Of a stretch of 64,000 nt of DNA, positions 55,493 through 64,000 are shown one piece after another. Each line of letters begins with the position of its first letter. Position 1 is the first letter of the stretch. The DNA is from Nitratiruptor sp. SB155-2. Lineage in GTDB: Bacteria > Campylobacterota > Campylobacteria > Campylobacterales > Nitratiruptoraceae. The translations under genes were made by a program, and so were the position numbers. The notes beneath the pieces were generated by a model. The model made no database searches, had not been told where the DNA came from, and saw nothing but the letters and a program-made list of their open reading frames with translations. Location: the NCBI RefSeq assembly GCF_000010325.1, contig NC_009662.1, positions 888,501 to 952,500 of the forward strand, given 5' to 3'.

Positions 55493-56811
55493 CAAAATCT
55501 CCTCAGTGCTCTCTCTATTGCTTCAGAAAAGGTCGGGTGAGCATAGATCGATTGTAGCGCACTTTTGACATCCATTTCAGCAACCAATGTTGCACTCAGT
55601 ATACCAACCAGCTCTTCTGCATGAGGAGCCAGAATCTCTGCACCAATCAAAAAGTTCTCTTTGTCTGCATAAAGCACCACTGCTCCGTCAGTTGCATCCG
55701 TTAGGTGTGAAAGAGCCAAAGCGGAGAGTGGGAAAAAGGACTCTTTGTATTCGACATGTTGTTTTTCCAAAGCAGTTTTAGTCAATCCGATAGCGGCATA
55801 CTGCAAGGGGAGGGTATAGAAAAATTTTGGAATGTTATCAAGGTTTAACCGCTCTTTTTTTCCAAGTATTGTCTGGACAACATTGAGAGCCTGCGCTCTT
55901 GCCGCATGGGCCAGCATCAGTTTTGCATTGCAATCGCCTATGGCGAAATGGTTTGGAAGCGTCGTTTCAAAGTACTCATCGGTAACAATCCCTTTTCCCA
56001 CTTTGACGCTATCTGTTTTTATCACATCGACATTTGGCCTTCGGCCTGTAGCGACAAGGAGTTTGTCGAATTCATATATATCTTTGTCGGTCGTAACTTT
56101 AGCTCTTTTGTTATGGGCTTTCGCTTCCAATACCGATGTGTTTCTCATCAAGTGGACACCAAGTTTCTCTAGTCCTTTTTCGATATTTCCCAAGAGCGTA
56201 GGATGGATTTTCTTGGAAATATGTTCATGCCTGAAAATCAGTGTCGTCTCAACACCGCATGCGCCAAAGAAACTTGCCATTTCCAATCCGATCGCTCCGC
56301 TTCCGTATATGGCAATGGAAGAGGGGAACTCTTCCATATTGAGCACTTCATCACTTGTAATAACTGTCTCTTTGTCATACTCGATTCCATCAGGGATGAA
56401 AGGATGCGAACCTGTGCCAATGACCACATATTTTGCTGTATAGGTTGTATCATCCACCTCCACTTTTCCGGGAGCCACGAGATATCCTTTGCCCTCTACA
56501 AGTTCCACTCCGGCACTGACACACTGCATCTGGATCGACTTATGAGCCTTTTGGACCACCTCATTCTTCTCCTGGACGGCTACTTTTAGATTGAGCCTGT
56601 CTTTGTGTCTGGTAAAAGGTTTTTGTCTCAGCTTCACTTCCGTTTCGGCCAGATGCAGAAGATGTTTGGATGGTATACATCCGTTGTTAAGACATGTTCC
56701 TCCTATATGTTCCATATTCTGCTCGACAAGCATAACATCCAAACCATGTTGTGTAGCAACGATTGCTCCGGCGTAATTGAGTCCTCCACCTATAAAGATG
56801 ATATCTTTCAT
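55492..56811 (-). CDS. lpdA: Dihydrolipoyl dehydrogenase (PDH E3)
   Basis: 439-residue FAD enzyme. Redox pair C40/C45 in GGTCLNNGCIPSKH, NAD-binding SIAIYGSGAIGLE, FAD motif FAIGDCNAK and C-terminal catalytic HPTFSEAIERA. The first loop reads GGGLNYAG instead of the usual GGGPGG. Reoxidises the lipoyl arm of E2. Overlaps E2 by 4 bases. Confidence 0.94.
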   Translation of the reverse strand: MKDIIFIGGGLNYAGAIVATQHGLDVMLVEQNMEHIGGTCLNNGCIPSKHLLHLAETEVKLRQKPFTRHKDRLNLKVAVQEKNEVVQKAHKSIQMQCVSAGVELVEGKGYLVAPGKVEVDDTTYTAKYVVIGTGSHPFIPDGIEYDKETVITSDEVLNMEEFPSSIAIYGSGAIGLEMASFFGACGVETTLIFRHEHISKKIHPTLLGNIEKGLEKLGVHLMRNTSVLEAKAHNKRAKVTTDKDIYEFDKLLVATGRRPNVDVIKTDSVKVGKGIVTDEYFETTLPNHFAIGDCNAKLMLAHAARAQALNVVQTILGKKERLNLDNIPKFFYTLPLQYAAIGLTKTALEKQHVEYKESFFPLSALALSHLTDATDGAVVLYADKENFLIGAEILAPHAEELVGILSATLVAEMDVKSALQSIYAHPTFSEAIERALRRF

Positions 56812-58034
56812 CCGTTTCCTTTAAAACTGTTTTTTAGATCACTCACAAATTTTGCAGCATCCACTCCATTTAAAACTCTGTGATCAAATGTAAAGGTGAC
56901 TTTTATTTTTCCATTATTCAGTGCTCCAAAAGCAGCAATACCAGAATCTTTTTTATTGATCATCGCGCTAAAACGGTCAATCCCAAACATTCCAAGATTA
57001 CTGATTCCAAAGGTTGAACCACTCAGCTCTTCTGCACTATAATTTCTCTTTTTAAGCCCTCGGACCCACTCATCTATCTCTTCTAAACTCTTTTGCTCGG
57101 CATTTTTGCACACCACCATAAATAGATCATTCCCTTTTGCCACAGCTACACTGATATTTGATGTGGGATAGACGAGATACCGTTCACCATCCAGGACAGC
57201 TCTTGTCAAAGGGTGCCGCTGCATAACATCGGCTATCGTTTTAATAAACACGGAAGTGAGCTTTACATCCTCATATGGCTTAATATCAAAGGTCTCCATA
57301 ATCAAATAGGTTGGTTTTTTCGTGGAGCCTTCAACATTCTGTTTCACAGCTTTTTGGTTGGAAGAGAGGGGAACAGGTTTTGGAATGTTGTTTTTGAGGA
57401 TGAAGTCCTGTACCTCTTTTTCGTTTATTTTATGATCCATCGAGAATTTTTTTGCATCGATTTGGTACTCCTGCAACAGATGCAGCGCTTTTGGCGTAAA
57501 GTATCTTTTTAAAAGCTCTTCGTTGATATCTTTAAGGTGAGCTGGTTTTGGCAAAATACCCTCTTTTTGAAGAGACTCTATATCGATGTTGGCCTTTGCA
57601 GCCGCTTTTTTTGCCGCTGGCGAAGCGTAGCCTTCCACTGAAGGCGATGTGGATGTGGGCATCAACTCTTGAAGAACAGGGGGAACTTCGCTTTTTTGAG
57701 GAGTCTGTGGTTTAGATTCCTCTTTTTGCACAACTGTTTTCTCTTTTGGCTGCTCTTTTTGTTCGGAAGCCTGTGTTTTTGTGACAGGCTCTTTTACCTC
57801 CGTATCGAGAATCGCAATTGGTTCTTTGACAGGAACCTCGTCACCCTCTTTGACAAGCAGTTTTTTTACCACTCCATCCTTGAAGGTTTGCACCTCCATT
57901 ATAGCCTTGTCGCTCTCCACTTCCGCAATCACATCCCCTTTATGGACAACGTCTCCCTCTTTTACATGCCATTTGATCAACTTTCCTTTATCCATCGTAT
58001 CCGACAGGACCGGCATAACAATTTTATAATCCAT
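56808..58034 (-). CDS. pdhC: Dihydrolipoamide acetyltransferase (PDH E2)
   Basis: 408 residues: one lipoyl domain with K43 in EVESDKAIMEV, a Glu/Lys/Pro/Thr-rich linker, peripheral-subunit-binding domain (YASPAAKKAAAKANID), and a second such helical unit before the catalytic domain. The active-site motif, normally DHRxxDG, reads DHRVLNG: His is kept and Asp is Asn. Start at 58034 (MDYKIVMP), overlapping E1beta by 11 bases; the longer frame is inside E1beta. Core of the PDH complex. Confidence 0.93.
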   Translation of the reverse strand: MDYKIVMPVLSDTMDKGKLIKWHVKEGDVVHKGDVIAEVESDKAIMEVQTFKDGVVKKLLVKEGDEVPVKEPIAILDTEVKEPVTKTQASEQKEQPKEKTVVQKEESKPQTPQKSEVPPVLQELMPTSTSPSVEGYASPAAKKAAAKANIDIESLQKEGILPKPAHLKDINEELLKRYFTPKALHLLQEYQIDAKKFSMDHKINEKEVQDFILKNNIPKPVPLSSNQKAVKQNVEGSTKKPTYLIMETFDIKPYEDVKLTSVFIKTIADVMQRHPLTRAVLDGERYLVYPTSNISVAVAKGNDLFMVVCKNAEQKSLEEIDEWVRGLKKRNYSAEELSGSTFGISNLGMFGIDRFSAMINKKDSGIAAFGALNNGKIKVTFTFDHRVLNGVDAAKFVSDLKNSFKGNG

Positions 58035-59001
58035 TGTTTCGCCCCCACATTTTGATGTGTGCGACAATTTTATCAGGAGTAGGGATGGATGCTAGCTCAA
58101 GAGTTCTGTTGTATGGAACCGGCACATCTTCTCCGGCTATCCGAAGAGGAGGAGCGTCCAGTTCATAAAAGAGCTCTTCTGTGATTCTTGCAATCACTTC
58201 GGCCCCATATCCCCCGGTTTTGTGATCCTCTTCTACCAAAACAACCCGTTTTGTCTTTTTGACAGACTCGGAAATCGTTTTCATATCAAGAGGTCTGAGA
58301 GAGTTTAGATCGATCACCTCTACGCTGATTCCAAGCTCTTTTTCGATTGTAGGGACTGCTTCGAGCACATCGTATCGCATTTTAAGATAGGTAAGAATCG
58401 TCAGATCTTTTCCCTCTTTGACAACTTCGGCTTTGAACGGATCAAAATCTTTTTTTTCTTCAAACTCCATTTCCATAGGATAGAGCAGTTCATGCTCCAA
58501 AAAGATGACAGGGTCGTTGAGAAAAATCGCATGTTTTAGGGCATGGTAGGCATAGGTTGCATTGCTTGCTGCCAAGACTATGAGTCCAGGAATGGAAGCA
58601 TAGAGTGTCTCATAACTTTCACTGTGCTGGGCTGCAAGCTGTCTTGAGACGCCTCCTGGTATTCTGATAGTCAATGGAATCGTCATCTTTCCGCCGCTCA
58701 TATAGCGAAATTTTGCAGCATGATTGACGATTTGATCCATTGCAAGGAGTGAGAAGTTGACGGTCATAATCTCCGCAATCGGTCTAAGACCCCCGATTGC
58801 CATTCCTATGGCATTTCCTACGATGCTAAGCTCCGCAATCGGCGTATCGATAACCCGTTTTGGTCCATATTTTGCAAAGAGTCCCTCGCTGACACGATAA
58901 CTTCCACCATATCTTCCAACATCTTCGCCCAATATGACGACACTCTCATCCGCCTTCATAGACTCATCTATCGCTCTGTTTAACGCCTCACGATACAACA
59001 T
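58024..59001 (-). CDS. pdhB: Pyruvate dehydrogenase E1 beta subunit
   Basis: 325 residues: LGEDVGRYGGSYRVSEGL, TPIAELSIVGNAIGMA and EEDHKTGGYGAEV are E1beta signatures. With E1alpha it decarboxylates pyruvate using thiamine diphosphate. Start at ATG 59001 has AAGGAG seven bases upstream, inside the end of pdhA, with 14 bases of overlap; the frame open to 59040 has no site. Confidence 0.95.
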   Translation of the reverse strand: MLYREALNRAIDESMKADESVVILGEDVGRYGGSYRVSEGLFAKYGPKRVIDTPIAELSIVGNAIGMAIGGLRPIAEIMTVNFSLLAMDQIVNHAAKFRYMSGGKMTIPLTIRIPGGVSRQLAAQHSESYETLYASIPGLIVLAASNATYAYHALKHAIFLNDPVIFLEHELLYPMEMEFEEKKDFDPFKAEVVKEGKDLTILTYLKMRYDVLEAVPTIEKELGISVEVIDLNSLRPLDMKTISESVKKTKRVVLVEEDHKTGGYGAEVIARITEELFYELDAPPLRIAGEDVPVPYNRTLELASIPTPDKIVAHIKMWGRNNGL

Positions 59002-59959
59002 TGCTACACTCCTTACAGTATACATCTTCATAGAGTTCACTTAAATCAGGTTCAGGTGAATTGGCAGCAAATTCGATAGCCTCTGCAATCTCTTGTTCGA
59101 CCCTTTTGTCTGTCTCATCAAAATAGCTTTCTTCCACAATTCCCAAAGCGATAGCCTCTTTTTTGAGTTTTTCTATAGGGTCTCGTGATTTGAAAATCTC
59201 CATCTCCTCTTCGCTTCGATACTTGCCGTTGTCGCTCATGGAGTGGCCTTCATAGCGATAGGTTTCCGCTTCGATAAAATATGGCCCTAGACCATTTTCA
59301 AGATACTCCTTAGCCTCGGTGACAGCCTTGTAGACTTCACACACGTCCATGCCGTCAATGCGTTTTGCAGGCATATAGTTTTTCGCTTTGTTGAAAAGCT
59401 CTTCAAATGGACTCACCCATCCGATGCGAGTACCGATAGCGTAGTAGTTGTTCTCGCAAAAAAAGATGATAGGTAATTTCCAGGCCGATGCTATGTTGAT
59501 ACTTTCGAAAAAGGCTCCTGCATTACTGGCACCATCGCCAAAAATGGCAAAAACTCCGGCATTTTCTCCCTCTATCTTTCTTGCGTAAGCACACCCTGTG
59601 GCGATTGGCAGATGTCCCGCCACGATCGCATCGCCTCCGTAGAAACTCAGCCTTGGATCGAAAAGATGCATCGATCCGCCTTTCCCTTTGCTTATACCGG
59701 TAACTTTTCCAAAAAGCTCCGCCATCACCACTTTTGGATCCATACCTCTGGCGATTGCCAAAACATGCTCTCTGTAGTGGGTAAAGACATCCCCTTTGTC
59801 AAATGCTTGCATACTTCCAACACTGCAGGCTTCCTGCCCGATATCCAGATGCAAGAACCCTGCAATGTTCCCTTTCATATACTCCTGCTTGGCCGCAATC
59901 TCAAATTCTCGGCCAAGTTTCATAAGATAGTAAAATGTTTTTACTCTTGCACTATTCAT
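58988..59959 (-). CDS. pdhA: Pyruvate dehydrogenase E1 alpha subunit
   Basis: 323 residues. Thiamine diphosphate motif from FGDGASNAGAFFE to ENN, YREHVLAIARGMDP, SKGKGGSMHLFD and the phosphorylation-loop region RYEGHSMSD. Two-subunit E1 of the type found in Gram-positive bacteria and organelles, not the single-chain AceE of enterobacteria. Overlaps the AhpD-like gene by 8 bases. Confidence 0.95.
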   Translation of the reverse strand: MNSARVKTFYYLMKLGREFEIAAKQEYMKGNIAGFLHLDIGQEACSVGSMQAFDKGDVFTHYREHVLAIARGMDPKVVMAELFGKVTGISKGKGGSMHLFDPRLSFYGGDAIVAGHLPIATGCAYARKIEGENAGVFAIFGDGASNAGAFFESINIASAWKLPIIFFCENNYYAIGTRIGWVSPFEELFNKAKNYMPAKRIDGMDVCEVYKAVTEAKEYLENGLGPYFIEAETYRYEGHSMSDNGKYRSEEEMEIFKSRDPIEKLKKEAIALGIVEESYFDETDKRVEQEIAEAIEFAANSPEPDLSELYEDVYCKECSNVVS

Positions 59960-60293
59960 GGCTAAACTCCTCCAACGCTTCTTCCACCGGAGTCATATAC
60001 ATGAGTGCTGGACCTCCATGCATCAAAACAGCCTGCATCGCTGCTTCCAATATCTCTTCTTTGCTAGCACCGCTATCCAGAGCACCCTTGACATGTAAGG
60101 CAATGCACCACTCGCACTGGGCCGCAACTGCCAATCCAACATTGACAAGCTCTTTTTGTTTTGTACTTAAAGCTCCCTCTTTCTCCACACTTGTCATGAA
60201 ACTCAGAAAATTTTTGATGCTGTCAGGCTGCTGCTGCTGCAATTTTCCGATAAGCCTTTTGATCTCTTCCAGTTTTTGCGTCATCTTGCCCAT
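59952..60293 (-). CDS. AhpD-like carboxymuconolactone decarboxylase-family protein
   Basis: 113 residues with QCEWCIALH, the CxxC...H active site of AhpD-type alkylhydroperoxidases. In mycobacteria AhpD is reduced by the lipoamide of E2, so its place directly before pdhA fits a lipoyl-linked peroxide defence; this is inference. ATG at 60293 has AAAGGAG six bases upstream. Confidence 0.85.
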   Translation of the reverse strand: MGKMTQKLEEIKRLIGKLQQQQPDSIKNFLSFMTSVEKEGALSTKQKELVNVGLAVAAQCEWCIALHVKGALDSGASKEEILEAAMQAVLMHGGPALMYMTPVEEALEEFSHE

Positions 60294-60336
60294 AGCCAAC
60301 TCCTTTTTTAGATTAGTTTATTTTTTAAGTATACTC

Positions 60337-62235
60337 TTATAAAATAAATTGAAGATAAAGCACGCTGATTGCAGGGAGAGTGATAGTTAGGGAGTTTTCA
60401 AAGCCACAGCACACTTTTGGCTCGCTTTGCAGCACTCTATCTGAATAATGATCCCAGCCCATATATTTTGGATGCTGGGAATTGAAAATCTCTTCATATT
60501 TTCCGCTCTTCGGAACAGGCAGAATATAGTTTTCATACTGGGTATCCGCAAAGTTGCAAACGACTATGAGCGTTTGATCTTTTGCAACTCTCGCAAAACT
60601 TAAAACGCTTCTTTGCTCATCCTTTTCATTAAGCCAAAAGAATCCTTCTCTTTTTTCATCCCATTGATGAAGTGCCGGAGCGGTTTTGTAAAGGGTATTT
60701 AAGTCTTGAACCATTGTATGCAAGGCTTTGTGCTCTGGATCCTCCAAAAGCTCCCACTGAAGCTGGGCATCGAAGTCCCACTCGTTGTATTGGCCAAACT
60801 CTCCTCCCATAAACAGAAGCTTTTTTCCGGGATGTGCTATCATATATCCAAAAAGTGCCCTCAGATTTGCCAGCTTTTGATTGATATCTCCTGGCATTTT
60901 GTTGATGAGAGAACCCTTCATGTGGACCACTTCATCATGGCTGAGGGGTAAAATGAAGTTTTCATCATAGGCATACCACATGGAAAACGTGATCTGATTA
61001 TGGTGGTATTTGCGAAAGAGGGGATCTGTTTTGAAATATTGAAGTGTATCGTGCATCCATCCCATATTCCATTTGTATCCAAAACCGAGTCCACCTGCAT
61101 ATACCGGTTTTGTGACTCCAGGAAATGCGGTAGACTCTTCTGCTATCATGGTAATGCCTTCAAAGGATGAGTAGCAGCTTTCGTTGAGCTGTTTTAAAAA
61201 AATGATCGCCTCTAAGTTTTCATTGCCGCCATAAATATTTGGTTCCCATTCTCCCTCTTTTCTTCCGTAATCAAGATAAAGCATACTTGCCACTGCATCT
61301 ACCCGAATTCCATCGATATGATACTTTTCCAGCCAAAAATGGGCAGAAGAGATCAAAAAGGCTCTCACCTCATTTTTCCCATAATCGAAAACGGCGCTTT
61401 TCCACTCCGGATGGTATCCTTTTTTGGGATCTTCGTACTCATATAAAGCAGTACCATCAAAAGCGATCAGCCCATGACCGTCCGTGACAAAATGCGAAGG
61501 CACCCAATCAAGTATGACCCCAATGTCGTGGGCATGCATAATATCCACAAACTCCATAAATTCCTGTGGTGTGCCGTACCTTGCAGTTGGAGCATAATAG
61601 CCGCTTACCTGATATCCCCAGGAGCCTTTAAAAGGGTACTCTGTAATCGGTAAAAGCTCTATATGGGTATATCCCATTTTTGTTAGATACTCCGCAAGCT
61701 CTTTGGCGGCATCTGTGTAACTAAGATAACTTCCATCTTCTCTTCTTCTCCACGATCCCAAATGCACCTCATAGATATTCATAGGTGATTCGTGGAGATT
61801 AGTTTGAGCTCTTTTTTTCATCCATGTACTATCTTTCCAGCTGTATCCCCGCAGTGACCAGATCCTTGAAGCCGATTTTGGTGGTTTTTCTGCATAGAAT
61901 GCATAGGGATCCGCTTTAAGCAGGGTCGTATCGTATGGGGTGACAATATGGTATTTATAGGTTTGTCCTATTTTCGCATCAGGAGTAAACCCTTCCCATA
62001 TTCCGCTTCCATCCTCTCTTTTTTTAAGAGGATGGGAAGTGGCATCGTATCCGTTGAAATCTCCGACGACACTTACATACTTTGCATTTGGTGCCCATAC
62101 GGCAAAATAGACTCCGGGCTCTTCGTCATATTTCATAATATGAGAACCGAATTTTTCATACAGTTTCGTATGGGTCCCCTCTTTAAAAAGATAGATATCA
62201 AAATCGCTAAAACGTGTAACCTCGTAGCAGATCAT
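60337..62235 (-). CDS. glgB: 1,4-alpha-glucan branching enzyme
   Basis: 632 residues: CBM48 domain about 15-110 (GVYFAVWAPNAKYVSVVGDFN), GH13 barrel with nucleophile in GIRVDAVASML, acid/base in MIAEESTAFPG, third acid in LSHDEVVH, and C-terminal beta domain. Shorter than 730-residue forms because the first N-terminal module is missing. Adds alpha-1,6 branches to glycogen. Overlaps glgA by 4 bases. The 43 bases to the next start carry no hairpin. Confidence 0.95.
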   Translation of the reverse strand: MICYEVTRFSDFDIYLFKEGTHTKLYEKFGSHIMKYDEEPGVYFAVWAPNAKYVSVVGDFNGYDATSHPLKKREDGSGIWEGFTPDAKIGQTYKYHIVTPYDTTLLKADPYAFYAEKPPKSASRIWSLRGYSWKDSTWMKKRAQTNLHESPMNIYEVHLGSWRRREDGSYLSYTDAAKELAEYLTKMGYTHIELLPITEYPFKGSWGYQVSGYYAPTARYGTPQEFMEFVDIMHAHDIGVILDWVPSHFVTDGHGLIAFDGTALYEYEDPKKGYHPEWKSAVFDYGKNEVRAFLISSAHFWLEKYHIDGIRVDAVASMLYLDYGRKEGEWEPNIYGGNENLEAIIFLKQLNESCYSSFEGITMIAEESTAFPGVTKPVYAGGLGFGYKWNMGWMHDTLQYFKTDPLFRKYHHNQITFSMWYAYDENFILPLSHDEVVHMKGSLINKMPGDINQKLANLRALFGYMIAHPGKKLLFMGGEFGQYNEWDFDAQLQWELLEDPEHKALHTMVQDLNTLYKTAPALHQWDEKREGFFWLNEKDEQRSVLSFARVAKDQTLIVVCNFADTQYENYILPVPKSGKYEEIFNSQHPKYMGWDHYSDRVLQSEPKVCCGFENSLTITLPAISVLYLQFIL

Positions 62236-63686
62236 CGTTTTGTCTCCAGTGCCAGTTCATAGACCCTTTCATACTCTTTGGCGCTTCTTTGCCAATCAAA
62301 CCGTTTGCTCATAGCGGTGTGGATCATCTTGCCAATGCCCTCTTTATCATGGAGCCAGGTATCTACAGCCCAGCGGACCGTTCCTACAAGTGCATCTTTG
62401 GTAGCATCGTAAAATTTAAAGCCATCTCCCGTTTTTGTTTGAGGCTCATAGTTTTGGATTGTATCATCAAGCCCTCCTACCGCCCTCACAATCGGAAGAG
62501 TTCCATAGCGAAGAGAGTAGATCTGATTGAGTCCGCATGGTTCAAAAAGGCTTGGCATCAAGAAAAGATCGCTTCCCGCTTCGATCTTGTGTGCCAGTTC
62601 GTTGGAATATCCCACAAAACAGCCAACATTTTCATATCGATTGGCAATATCTTGAAAAAAGCCCTCTGCCCACTTTTCACCGATTCCCAAAAAAACCATC
62701 TGAAGAGGCAGATGTACCATCTCGTGCGTGGCCGCAGCTATCAGTTCTATACCTTTTTGCTGGGCAAATCGTCCTACAAAACCGATAAGTGGAAGATCCT
62801 CTCTTTGAGCAAGTCCTAATGTTTTTTGTAGATCCTGCTTGCATAGTTTTTTGCCATTCAAATCATCAATATCGTAATTTTTGGCTATAAAGGGATCTGT
62901 TTTTGGATTCCACTCATCGTAATCAACACCATTCAAAATGCCAAATAGTTTATATGCGTGAGCTTTGATATGCTCTTGCAGACCAAATCCAAACTCTGGT
63001 GTCTGGATCTCCTGGGCATATTTTGGACTTACCGTTGTAATTTTGTCTGCGTGATAGACAGCACCTTTCATGAGATTGAGTGCTCCAAGCGCTTCCATCT
63101 CGTACATATTGAAGTGTTCCCAGCCAATTCCGAGATATTCAAAAGCTCTTTTGGAAAAGATACCTTGATGCTGGAGATTGTGTATCGTAAAAACAGAAGC
63201 AGTTTTTTGAAAGAATGGATCTTGGCGCAATATGGTATTGAGTAGGATCGGCTGAGCTGCCGTGTGCCAATCGTTAGCATGGATGATATCGGGCCTGAAA
63301 TCCAAAGCTCTTGCAAGTTCCAGTGCCGCTTTGGAAAAGAAAATAAAACGTGCATCATTGTCTGGATAGGAGTAGCCGTTATAGTCCGTATAGAGATTGG
63401 CTCTACCAAAAAAGATCTCATAATCGATAAAATAGATCTCTACACCTTCATAAAGAGTTTTGTATGCAGCGCACCATAAAGTCCCAAGAGGGCCCATATC
63501 CACACCAATATTTCCGATAGCGAAGTTCAAATCTGACTTATTGATCGTATAGTAACGAGGTAAAACCACTTTGATGTTGTGTCCCAACTTTTTGAGTTGT
63601 TTTGGCAGAGCTGCGGCCACATCTGCCAGGCCACCCGTTTTTGCAAATGGTGCCATCTCTGAAGCACAAAAGAGAATCTGTTTCAT
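62232..63686 (-). CDS. glgA: Glycogen synthase
   Basis: 484-residue GT5 enzyme. KTGGLADV (K16) binds ADP-glucose, HANDWHTAA and PSLFEPCGLNQIYSLRYG complete the family signature. Extends alpha-1,4-glucan. Start overlaps the stop of the ROK-like gene by 3 bases (ATGA type). ADP-glucose pyrophosphorylase is not in the window. Confidence 0.96.
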   Translation of the reverse strand: MKQILFCASEMAPFAKTGGLADVAAALPKQLKKLGHNIKVVLPRYYTINKSDLNFAIGNIGVDMGPLGTLWCAAYKTLYEGVEIYFIDYEIFFGRANLYTDYNGYSYPDNDARFIFFSKAALELARALDFRPDIIHANDWHTAAQPILLNTILRQDPFFQKTASVFTIHNLQHQGIFSKRAFEYLGIGWEHFNMYEMEALGALNLMKGAVYHADKITTVSPKYAQEIQTPEFGFGLQEHIKAHAYKLFGILNGVDYDEWNPKTDPFIAKNYDIDDLNGKKLCKQDLQKTLGLAQREDLPLIGFVGRFAQQKGIELIAAATHEMVHLPLQMVFLGIGEKWAEGFFQDIANRYENVGCFVGYSNELAHKIEAGSDLFLMPSLFEPCGLNQIYSLRYGTLPIVRAVGGLDDTIQNYEPQTKTGDGFKFYDATKDALVGTVRWAVDTWLHDKEGIGKMIHTAMSKRFDWQRSAKEYERVYELALETKR

Positions 63687-64000
63687 GGAAGCCTTTCTAA
63701 TAGAATTTTTATCCCCTCCAGTGAGGCATCTTCAAGTTTTGTAAGGGTGATTTCACTATTTTTCAATGCGAAGGGGGAGCATAAGCATCGATTTTTTGCT
63801 TTATTTGATCGATTATAAACGAGTTATTCTGTATTACCCCTCCTCCCAGTACTAGTATTTTCGGATTACAGAGGGTCAACAAGGTAGAAGATGCATACAA
63901 GAGAGCTTCTAAATAGAGATTGAACAATGTTTGATTCTCCAAAGAAGGCTCTATTTTGAGATAATTTGCCCACTTTTGTAGACCACTCCCCGATGCAAAA
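63683..64000 (-). pseudogene. ROK-family sugar kinase, 3' part, frameshifted (5' end outside window)
   Basis: Minus-strand frame from the window edge reads ASGSGLQKWA, then NPKILVLGGGVIQNN, the C-terminal signature of ROK/glucokinase proteins, and stops at TGA 63765-63763 after DAYAPPSH. Adding one base at the G-run 63773-63777 (CCCCC on the coding strand) continues as ALKNSEITLTKLEDASLEG and ILLERLP to a TGA at 63683-63685 that overlaps the glgA start like other genes here. So a kinase, perhaps for glucose released from glycogen, has lost one base or the sequence has an error. Confidence 0.7.

Noticed and set aside
1-64000. Long open frames opposite or out of frame with the main genes (for example 14316-14897 minus, 55832-56443 plus)
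   Set aside because: They lie wholly within conserved genes, lack ribosome-binding sites and resemble no protein family.
1-64000. tRNA, rRNA, CRISPR arrays, prophage or insertion sequences
   Set aside because: No gap outside genes exceeds about 140 bases, and no cloverleaf, spaced repeats or transposase/integrase-like protein was found.

Overview
The window is one continuous stretch of a compact, AT-rich bacterial chromosome. Genes are packed with ATGA, TAATG and TGATG overlaps, and I see no tRNA, rRNA, CRISPR array or insertion sequence. Family content points to a Campylobacterota (epsilonproteobacterial) chemolithotroph. The pointers are a CheB that lacks a receiver domain, OmpR-type regulators paired with small histidine kinases, several Cus/Czc-type efflux systems and an HBM-type chemoreceptor. 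A thermophilic, vent-type genus such as Nitratiruptor is my guess from overall gene style; the sequence alone does not prove it.

Layout. 1-3143 (+): end of metE, an aspartoacylase-like hydrolase, the HtpX protease and a small membrane protein. 3146-10011: an unusual peptide-ligase/peptidase locus. An M20 peptidase (-) is divergent from an overlapping operon (+) of two ATP-grasp proteins and an 856-residue multidomain M14 carboxypeptidase, followed by an outer-membrane barrel. 10072-15114: purL, a DUF389 membrane protein with a kinase-like N-terminal domain, and pfkA. 15099-33940: a metal-resistance island. It holds a two-component system, a frameshifted CopB-type P1B ATPase, a SHOCT protein, a Cus-type RND operon (Cu/Ag signature), an ArsR/permease/cytochrome c unit, a second RND operon (divalent-metal signature) and a second two-component system. 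34023-39538 (+): a GGDEF/EAL protein, a methyl-accepting chemotaxis protein, CheB and CheR. 39569-40846 (-): a KamA-family radical SAM enzyme. 40897-64000 (-): about 23 kb of carbon-metabolism genes, all on the minus strand and nearly all overlapping or abutting.

Read in transcription order, the carbon block holds a ROK-type sugar kinase (frameshifted, cut by the window edge), glycogen synthase, branching enzyme, an AhpD-like protein and pyruvate dehydrogenase E1alpha, E1beta, E2 and E3. It continues with a P3A proton ATPase, an MgtC/DUF4010 membrane protein, a LOG-family protein, an archaeal-type class I aldolase, lipB, lipA, an ADP-forming acyl-CoA synthetase, PEP synthase, a beta-CASP nuclease, GAPDH and phosphoglycerate mutase. 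Together these connect acetyl-CoA, pyruvate, PEP, triose phosphates and glycogen, and they include the genes that lipoylate PDH E2. The synthetase could make ATP from acetyl-CoA or activate acetate.

The most interesting points are the ATP-grasp/M14/M20/barrel locus, the PDH-glycogen cluster, a direct-repeat regulator site shared with identical geometry by two copper promoters, the DUF389 fusion, and two genes each broken by one missing base in a homopolymer. The last could be real decay or consensus error.
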